NCBI RefSeq assembly: GCF_017309185.1
Contig: NZ_JAEKJZ010000002.1
Location: 372,001 to 436,000 of the forward strand
Reading direction: 5' to 3'
Source: Roseibium aggregatum
Lineage (GTDB): Bacteria; Pseudomonadota; Alphaproteobacteria; Rhizobiales; Stappiaceae
Length of the DNA: 64,000 bases
Shown here: positions 58,788-64,000 of the stretch, piece by piece
How positions within the stretch are numbered: the first letter of the stretch is position 1
Layout: the number at the start of each line of letters is the position of its first letter
The notes under the pieces: generated by a model
Seen by the model: only the letters and a program-made list of their open reading frames with translations
Told to the model about the DNA's origin: nothing
Database searches by the model: none
Made by a program: the position numbers and the translations under genes

Positions 58788-59731
58788 GGCTCCACCAGAC
58801 GCAACACGTCGTCGACAAGGCTGCGGCCGGTCCGCCCTTCGCTGACGGCGGCCCAGTTCGGAACGAGGCGGTGGGAAAGCACATCCGGCGCGAGCGCCTG
58901 GGCATCCTCCGGCAGGCCGTAGTCCCGGCCTTTCAGCCAGGCCCGGGCCCGGACCGAGGCGGCCAGCGCCAGGGTGCCGCGCGGGGAAACCGGGTGCTCG
59001 ACCCACTCGGCAACGGCGCCACCGACACGCGAGGCCATGACCAGCCGCACGATGAAATCCTTCAGTGCCGGAGCCAGGTGCACCTGCGCGACCTCCGCCT
59101 GGGCGGCATGAAGGTCTTCGGTCGACACCGGCAGGGAGGGTGACGACGGCGGGGCGGCTTCCTCGGCTTCGACAAGGTTGAGGATCGCGAGTTCCTGCCC
59201 GGCATCGGGCAACTCGAGCGAAAGATGCAGGAGAAACCGGTCCATCTGGGCTTCCGGCAGGGGAAATGTCCCTTCGTGCTCGATCGGGTTCTGCGTTGCG
59301 ACGACCATGAAGAAGTCAGGCAGGGGCCGGGTCGTGCCCGATGTGGTCACCTGACGCTCGGCCATCGCCTCCAGAAGAGCCGACTGCACCTTGGGGGGAG
59401 CGCGGTTGATCTCGTCCACCAGCACCAGCGCATGAAAAAGCGGGCCCGGAATGAAATCGAAGTTTCCGGTTTCCGGCCGGAAAACCTGTGTGCCGGTCAG
59501 ATCGGCGGGCAGCAGGTCCGGGGTACACTGGATCCGGCCGTGGCTGCCGGGCAGATGGGATGCCAGCAGTTTGACGGTGCGGGTCTTGGCGACGCCCGGC
59601 GGCCCCTCGATCAGCACGTGACCGCCCACCAGCAGGGCGATCAGCAGCCGTTCGACCATCTCCCCGTGCCCGATCAGCCCTTCCGAGACATCCGTCTGCA
59701 ACAAGGTGATCGGATGACTGAGTGTATCCAT
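58781..59731 (-). CDS. MoxR-family AAA+ ATPase
   Basis: 316 residues. Walker A is EGPPGVAKTRTVK, Walker B is HALVLVDEINRAPPK, sensor 1 is VVATQNPIEHEG, and the C-terminal lid follows. First gene of the Bat-type operon; MoxR ATPases act as chaperones for metal-enzyme maturation or envelope stress. Its start codon is just 3 bases from the end of the 272-bp inverted-repeat element, so the ribosome-binding site (GAAAGG) comes from the element. Confidence 0.92.
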   Translation of the reverse strand: MDTLSHPITLLQTDVSEGLIGHGEMVERLLIALLVGGHVLIEGPPGVAKTRTVKLLASHLPGSHGRIQCTPDLLPADLTGTQVFRPETGNFDFIPGPLFHALVLVDEINRAPPKVQSALLEAMAERQVTTSGTTRPLPDFFMVVATQNPIEHEGTFPLPEAQMDRFLLHLSLELPDAGQELAILNLVEAEEAAPPSSPSLPVSTEDLHAAQAEVAQVHLAPALKDFIVRLVMASRVGGAVAEWVEHPVSPRGTLALAASVRARAWLKGRDYGLPEDAQALAPDVLSHRLVPNWAAVSEGRTGRSLVDDVLRLVEPW

Positions 59732-59734
59732 GTT

Positions 59735-59768
59735 CTAGAGCCTTTCACGGCTAGATTGAAGCATTCTG
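59735..59768 (+). repeat. Left terminal inverted repeat of the 272-bp element
   Basis: Begins CTAGAGCCTTTCACGG and ends GCATTCTG. Its complement supplies GAAAGG nine bases before the moxR start codon. Confidence 0.9.
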
Positions 59769-59972
59769 TTTGTCATCCGGCGAGTCGAGCTGCGCGGAGG
59801 GACGTGAAGCCCATAGCGGGCTATGGGCAAGCGGCGCGACAAAGCAGGCGGCCGCCGAACGCGAACCCGAAGGGCCGGGCCGATTAGGCCCAATGCCGTC
59901 GGGCTTTGCCTCGACCGTGCAGCCAGCACGGCCTTCGTCAAAGCCCTTGGCCTTGAACCAAATCTGCTCCGG

Positions 59973-60006
59973 CAGAATGCTTCAATCTAACCGTGAAAGG
60001 CTCTAG
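59973..60006 (-). repeat. Right terminal inverted repeat of the 272-bp element
   Basis: Begins CAGAATGCTTCAATCT and ends GGCTCTAG. It differs from the complement of the left copy at one base (A at 59990). Confidence 0.9.
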
Positions 60007-60100
60007 CCTCCCGGAAAAAGAATGCCCGCGCCGGGCGAAAAGCGCCAGAGAGGTCTTCCCGCAGGGAACGGGAAGATATCCCGTTTCAGCCGGTCCCGTG

Positions 60101-61426
60101 TCAGTTTGAAAGGTGGACACTGGCGCGCATGCCCTGCTTCGCGGTGTCGAGCGAGAACCGTCCTCCGAGCGCATTGACCCGTTCGCGGATGCCGAGCAGG
60201 CCGTAGCCATCCCCGGCGGGCAGGTTTTCGCGCGCGCCGCCATCGTCGGTCACCGTAAGGGAGATCCCCTCGCCCGCAATCAGGACGACAGCAACAGCCT
60301 TCGGCCTTCCGTGCCGGATCGCATTGGTCAGGCATTCCTGTGCGATCCGATAGAGACTAAGCGCAAGGTCGTCGGGGATGGCGTCGATATCCCCTTGCAG
60401 CTTGAGTGTGAACCGGACATTCGGCAGACGGCCGCGCCAGCCCGCGACAAGCCGGTTCAGGGCGGCGTCCAGACCGAGTTCGTCGAGATCGGGCGGCCGC
60501 AGCCTGGAGAGTTCGTTACGCAGGTTCTGCATCATCTGGCCGGTGATCTCGCCGATCCGTTCGCCGTCCTTCGCAGTCGTCTCACCGGACTGCGCGACGG
60601 CCGCCGCCAGCGCGCGCGTGGCCGCCAGGCATTGGCCGAACTCGTCGTGGAGCTCCCGTGCCAGGGCACGGCGCTCGCTTTCCTGGACCGTGAACAGCCG
60701 CCGGGTCAGATCGGTCCTGGTCTCCCGCGCCTCCTCCAGGGCTTCGGCTGTATCGTTGAGCGCCAGGCTCAATCGGTCGAATTCCCTGACATGCTGACGT
60801 GGTTGCCGGGTCGCGAAGTCTCCGCTTTGCAGGCGTTCGATGCCGCGCAGGATCGTTCGGAAAGGTGCCAGCAGGCGCGCGACCAGAAGACCGGTCAGAA
60901 CAGCGCCTGCCACCGCGATACCGAGTGTCAGCCGCATCAAATCGCCGATGCGGTCCCAGGCGCGAAAGACGATCACTTCCGACTCGGCGAAAGCGGTCAC
61001 CTGGGCGTCGGTCACATAGCGCGTGCGAACCGGCCTCACGATCGGGGCCGGAATCAGCCCGATACGCTCCGCAAGCGCACCGAACCATTGGGGCGGGTTC
61101 GATTCCGAAACGACATAGGAACCGCAACGGCGGTGACTGGGCTCTCCGGCCGAACCGAATTCGACACAGACACCGGGGGCGATCAGTGTCCATCTCGGGA
61201 AACTTTGCCAGTCACGAAAGGCCGGCACCGGCGCGACGCCGCCGAAGGCAAGCCCCATGAAATCGGGGCGCGCGGCGATTGCCTCCGCCACCCGCTCGGC
61301 CGTGATCCGCGCGTTCTGGCGGGCATCGTCAGCGGTTGCCCAAAGAACCCAGCACGTGCCGAAAAAGACGACCGCCAGTTGCGCGGCCAGGAGGCGCAGG
61401 ACGAGCTGTGGCAGAAGCCCGCGCAT
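60101..61426 (-). CDS. Sensor histidine kinase (NarL-type, HisKA_3)
   Basis: 441 residues. TM1 (~8-30), a periplasmic sensor region of ~130 residues with two cysteines, TM2 (~165-187), then HAMP, dimerisation helix ESERRALARELHDEFGQ with H260, and the ATPase domain (CLTNAIRHGRP and DGYGLLGIRERVNALGG). It pairs with the response regulator directly upstream (TAATG one-base overlap). Signal unknown. It lies upstream of the MoxR operon on the same strand but is separated from it by the inverted-repeat element. Confidence 0.9.
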   Translation of the reverse strand: MRGLLPQLVLRLLAAQLAVVFFGTCWVLWATADDARQNARITAERVAEAIAARPDFMGLAFGGVAPVPAFRDWQSFPRWTLIAPGVCVEFGSAGEPSHRRCGSYVVSESNPPQWFGALAERIGLIPAPIVRPVRTRYVTDAQVTAFAESEVIVFRAWDRIGDLMRLTLGIAVAGAVLTGLLVARLLAPFRTILRGIERLQSGDFATRQPRQHVREFDRLSLALNDTAEALEEARETRTDLTRRLFTVQESERRALARELHDEFGQCLAATRALAAAVAQSGETTAKDGERIGEITGQMMQNLRNELSRLRPPDLDELGLDAALNRLVAGWRGRLPNVRFTLKLQGDIDAIPDDLALSLYRIAQECLTNAIRHGRPKAVAVVLIAGEGISLTVTDDGGARENLPAGDGYGLLGIRERVNALGGRFSLDTAKQGMRASVHLSN

Positions 61427-62061
61427 TACCCGAACTGGGTCAGGCCGGCCCGCTGCGCCTTGAGCACCAGATCGGCATCGCCGGACGCATCAAGCTTGGC
61501 CCGAACCTGCGAAAGGTTGTTCTGGATCGTCTTCGCGGAGAGGCCGAGCGTCCGAGCTATCGCCCGGCCGTTCATCCCGTGGGCAAGCAACTGCAGGATT
61601 TCCAGTTCCCGCCGGGTGAGGCTCCCGAGATCGTCATGGCCGAGCGACGTCTGGGCAACGTCCTGCGCCACGTCGGAAGACAGGACCCGGCGTCCAGACA
61701 CGACCCGTCCAATCGCACTGACCAGTTCTTCCGGCGGGCTGCTTTTGGAGACGAACCCGCGTGCACCGGCGGCCAGGGCCTTTCGCGCGAAAACCGCTCC
61801 CTGGTGCATGGATACGATGATGATCCGCGCCGAAGGATTGTGAGCCAGAATGGCCTCGACCGCCGCCAGGCCTCCGGCTCCCGGCATGGAGAGATCCATC
61901 AGGACGATGTCCGGCTCATGGGTCAGAAAGGCGGCCAGTGCCGTTTCTCCGTCACCGGCCTCGGCGACGACCGCAAGTCCCGGCTGGCGTTCGAGCAGCC
62001 GAAGATAACCCTCCCGCACGATCGGGTGGTCGTCGGCCAAGAGAATACGGATCGCTCCCAT
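61426..62061 (-). CDS. LuxR/NarL-type response regulator
   Basis: 211 residues from the ATG at 62061. Receiver domain with acidic pocket ILLADDHP and phosphoacceptor D56 in IVLMDLSMP. C-terminal LuxR HTH, LTRRELEILQLLAHGMNGRA with KTIQNNLSQVRAKL. It is first in the two-gene operon with the kinase. Likely targets are not deducible; the Bat operon downstream is a candidate by position. Confidence 0.92.
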   Translation of the reverse strand: MGAIRILLADDHPIVREGYLRLLERQPGLAVVAEAGDGETALAAFLTHEPDIVLMDLSMPGAGGLAAVEAILAHNPSARIIIVSMHQGAVFARKALAAGARGFVSKSSPPEELVSAIGRVVSGRRVLSSDVAQDVAQTSLGHDDLGSLTRRELEILQLLAHGMNGRAIARTLGLSAKTIQNNLSQVRAKLDASGDADLVLKAQRAGLTQFG

Positions 62062-62255
62062 GTTGAGATAATACCGCAGCCCCGCCAACGAGCTCAACGC
62101 ATCCTTTGGGGTGTAAAATGACGCCGGAACGGTAGCTCGAAAAAATGCTCCGGTCCTGTACTCGCGCTCCGGTCTTTCCCGGGGGCTTGCCACTTGTGTT
62201 CAACAGACCGCGTCGCGGTTTGGGACGGCCGCCGCGACGTTTGTGACCCGACCGG

Positions 62256-62840
62256 TTACCGGCAGCCGCTCACGTAAATCGGCTTCCAGACCTTTCGTGC
62301 AGGCTGCACCTGAACCTGGCGGCTCACGGTCTTGTAAACGGCCGGTTTGGTGACGACGTATTTGAACGCCTCCTGCAGGAGGACCTTTTCCTTCACGGTC
62401 TTGTAAACCGCAGGCTGGCGAACGGCGACCCTGGAGGCGGGCTGCACAAGCACCTGTTCGCCGACGGTGCTGTAGACCGCTGGGATTTTCACCTTGCAGA
62501 GGATTTTCCGGCCGTTCACACGGCGGTACTCCCAGCCGATGCTTGCCGGTTGGGACAGAACCTTGCGATAGCGCGTCTGGTAGACCGCAGGCGTCTTCCG
62601 ATAGCTGACCCGTTCGGCCTGCACGAGGACCCGGCGGGTTCGATAGCCGTAGACCGCCGGCTTGCTCGCTTCGTAGCTTGACGCCGCCTGAACCAGGACC
62701 CGCTCGTTGACGGTCTGGTAGACCGCCGGCACAATCGCCTGTTCGTAGCAGGAGAGCGTCTTGCCTCCGGCGAAAACGGGCGAACTCAACACGGGACCGA
62801 CCGCTAACGCGGCGGCCGCGCTCCAGAACCTGCGACGCAT
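62256..62840 (-). CDS. Secreted protein of six 23-residue PAVY repeats
   Basis: 194 residues with a signal peptide (AAAALAVGPVLSSPVFA). The mature protein is six copies of a unit PAVYxTVxxxVLVQPAxxxx, with PAVY at residues 38, 61, 84, 120, 143 and 166. The spacing is exactly 23 except for one 36-residue step containing a 13-residue insert (near YRRVNGRKILCKV). Very basic and Tyr/Val-rich; three cysteines (31, 115, 193). PAVY-type repeats are known in some bacterial envelope proteins, but I cannot assign a function. An all-beta repeat is likely. Confidence 0.78.
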   Translation of the reverse strand: MRRRFWSAAAALAVGPVLSSPVFAGGKTLSCYEQAIVPAVYQTVNERVLVQAASSYEASKPAVYGYRTRRVLVQAERVSYRKTPAVYQTRYRKVLSQPASIGWEYRRVNGRKILCKVKIPAVYSTVGEQVLVQPASRVAVRQPAVYKTVKEKVLLQEAFKYVVTKPAVYKTVSRQVQVQPARKVWKPIYVSGCR

Positions 62841-62930
62841 GACACTTCCCCCAGTCTGGCGCAGAAAAACACTGCATCCATGACCTTAGGGAAGAAGCCC
62901 AACGGGTTAAAGCAAAAAAGTAAATTTCCG

Positions 62931-63761
62931 TTAAGAATTGGACGTCCGCAGTTCGTCCGCCGCCGCATCGCGGCGCGTGCCCAGTTCGTAGTCGGTGTCT
63001 TCGTTGATGATATGCCGGGCCTCCTCGGGCACCCAGGCCCCCCAGCAGGGTTCAAGCTTGTGGTCCACCGACACCCGGTCGTCGAAGACGAAACACTCGC
63101 CCTTCCAGAGGCTTTCGTCTTCCGGAACCTTTTCCAGATAGTTCAGAATGCCGCCTTCAAGATGATAGACCTCGTCGAAACCGTGCTTCAGCATCCAGCC
63201 GGTCGCCTTCTCGCAGCGGATGCCGCCGGTGCAGAACATCGCCACCTTGGGCTTTTTCTTCAGCTCTTCCTGCCCCTCCACCCAGGCGGGAAACTCCCGG
63301 AAAGCCTGGGTTTCGGGATTGAGCGCCCGCTCGAAGGTGCCGAAGGCGAATTCGTAATCGTTGCGCGTGTCGATCACCACCACATCCGGATCGGAAATCA
63401 GATCGTTCCAGTCTTCCGGTTTAACGTAGGTTCCGACGATCTCGTTCGGATCTATGCCATCGACGGCAAGACGCACGATCTCCTGCTTCAAACGCACCTT
63501 CATGCGCTTGAACACGTGCCGGTGCGTCCAGGCTTCCTTGTGGGTCAGACCGCGCAGTCGCGGGTCGGAGCGCAAATGGGCCAGCACCTGCCTGACCCCT
63601 TCCTCGGGGCCGCAGATCGTGCCGTTGATGCCCTCGCTCGCCAGAAGCAGACTGCCGCGCACGTCCCGCTCCACGCAGAAGGCCTTTAATGGAGCCCGCA
63701 TGGCCTCAAAGTCCTCAAGCGGCGTAAACATGTAAAGGGCGGCAACAAGAAAGTCGTTCAT
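62931..63761 (-). CDS. trhO: tRNA uridine(34) hydroxylase, rhodanese-family (TrhO/UPF0176)
   Basis: 276 residues. N-terminal acylphosphatase-like region ([14 protein letters not shown]), then a rhodanese domain with active-site loop [14 protein letters not shown] (C177 as first loop cysteine) and a C-terminal metal-binding-like stretch, [20 protein letters not shown]. TrhO makes 5-hydroxyuridine at the wobble position of some tRNAs with oxygen. Preceded by a good sigma-70-type promoter. Confidence 0.92.
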   Translation of the reverse strand: MNDFLVAALYMFTPLEDFEAMRAPLKAFCVERDVRGSLLLASEGINGTICGPEEGVRQVLAHLRSDPRLRGLTHKEAWTHRHVFKRMKVRLKQEIVRLAVDGIDPNEIVGTYVKPEDWNDLISDPDVVVIDTRNDYEFAFGTFERALNPETQAFREFPAWVEGQEELKKKPKVAMFCTGGIRCEKATGWMLKHGFDEVYHLEGGILNYLEKVPEDESLWKGECFVFDDRVSVDHKLEPCWGAWVPEEARHIINEDTDYELGTRRDAAADELRTSNS

Positions 63762-63856
63762 CTGCTTGTTCTTTTTCTTCGAAGAGCGCTGGCCGTCCTG
63801 AGGACGCCGGACACGGAAATGTCGGACGCGGTTTCAGGTCTAGCCGGTTGCCGCTT

Positions 63857-63885
63857 TCTATACAGCGTCCCGCCGGTATCTGCAA
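63857..63885 (-). promoter_or_regulatory. Sigma-70-type promoter of trhO
   Basis: On the minus strand, TTGCAG (63885-63880), a 17-base spacer, and TATAGA (63862-63857) lie ~95 bases before the trhO start. Consensus match is good at the -10. Confidence 0.6.
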
Positions 63886-64000
63886 AGCCCGTGAATTTTC
63901 GTACTTTGCGGATGCCAGGTCATCTTCCGCCATCTGCTTCCGGTCGATTGGTAAAGAGTTCCGCAGCCGGATGCTTTGCTGAAATTCTTCGCCTCGAGGT

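Larger units (their letters stand above)
59735..60006. mobile_element. MITE-like 272-bp element with 34-bp terminal inverted repeats
   Basis: The two ends (59735-59768 and 59973-60006) are inverted copies of each other with 33 of 34 positions matching. Both outer ends read CTAG, so a CTAG target duplication of the kind made by IS5-family transposases is possible. The interior has a 20-bp hairpin (GCCCATAGC-GG-GCTATGGGC, 59809-59828) and no credible gene, so transposition would need a transposase in trans. Structure is certain; mobility is inferred. Confidence 0.8.
59732..60100. other. Intergenic region occupied mostly by an inverted-repeat element
   Basis: 369 bases between the MoxR operon and the histidine kinase gene. 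272 of them form the repeat-bounded element described separately. The remaining ~95 bases next to the kinase stop show no gene. Confidence 0.7.

Noticed and set aside
59770..60006. Small frames inside the inverted-repeat element
   Set aside because: They end in the terminal repeats on both strands (giving similar C-termini) and have no ribosome-binding site; no transposase features.

Overview
The window looks like the chromosome of a marine alphaproteobacterium. The gene set best fits the Stappiaceae (Roseibium/Labrenzia) or nearby Rhizobiales. This is an inference from G+C-rich coding sequence, an frc-type fructose ABC operon with a ROK regulator, Entner-Doudoroff genes, the DgcN/DgcA pair, PEP-CTERM-like and RTX surface proteins, and many ABC, TRAP and DMT transporters. 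No rRNA, tRNA, CRISPR array, prophage or intact transposase gene was seen. It is mostly ordinary chromosome with several accessory islands.

Layout. 1-5.7 kb: a truncated MlaE-type permease, dgcN-dgcA with an XRE regulator, a small RTX-repeat protein and an MFS transporter. 5.8-8.5 kb: a CheZ-like protein and a globin-coupled chemoreceptor. 8.7-15.5 kb: a PLP dehydratase, a glycosyltransferase plus LpxH-like phosphoesterase pair, an atypical SDR, a FadL porin and an FAH-family hydrolase. 15.5-18.4 kb: a TPP riboswitch followed on the minus strand by thiM, thiD and an orphan TRAP solute-binding protein. 18.5-29.6 kb: a stand-alone RAM-domain protein, DMT transporters, an SbmA/BacA-like protein, an orphan CoxL-type molybdoprotein, a retropepsin-RimK-aspartoacylase cluster, and a VPLPA-CTERM-like secreted protein. 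29.8-34.7 kb: fadD, an AAA ATPase and adenine deaminase.

35-48 kb is a sugar-metabolism region. A ROK regulator precedes frcB, frcC, frcA and frcK. These are followed by zwf, edd and eda, and, after a PilZ protein and a delta-type carbonic anhydrase-like protein, by pgi. Fructose imported by FrcBCA and phosphorylated by FrcK enters through Pgi, Zwf, Edd and Eda. No pgl gene lies in the cluster. CG-centred palindromes sit just upstream of zwf, edd and pgi, which suggests one repressor controls all three.

48.5-53.9 kb holds three tandem glycine-zipper lipoproteins, a methyltransferase, divergent ald and Lrp-type regulator genes, an SMP-30 lactonase-like protein and a PsiE-like protein. 53.9-59.7 kb is a seven-gene minus-strand operon: MoxR ATPase, DUF58, DUF4381-like, two VWA proteins, TPR-like and BatD-like. 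A 272-bp element with 34-bp terminal inverted repeats sits 3 bases upstream of the moxR start codon. It separates this operon from a NarL-type two-component system. The window ends with a secreted protein built on an exact 23-residue repeat and trhO.

The items that most deserve follow-up are the CheZ-like protein with five CheY-docking-like motifs, the inverted-repeat element that appears to supply the moxR ribosome-binding site, the TPP-controlled TRAP binding protein, the zwf/edd/pgi operators, and the RimK-retropepsin-carboxypeptidase cluster.
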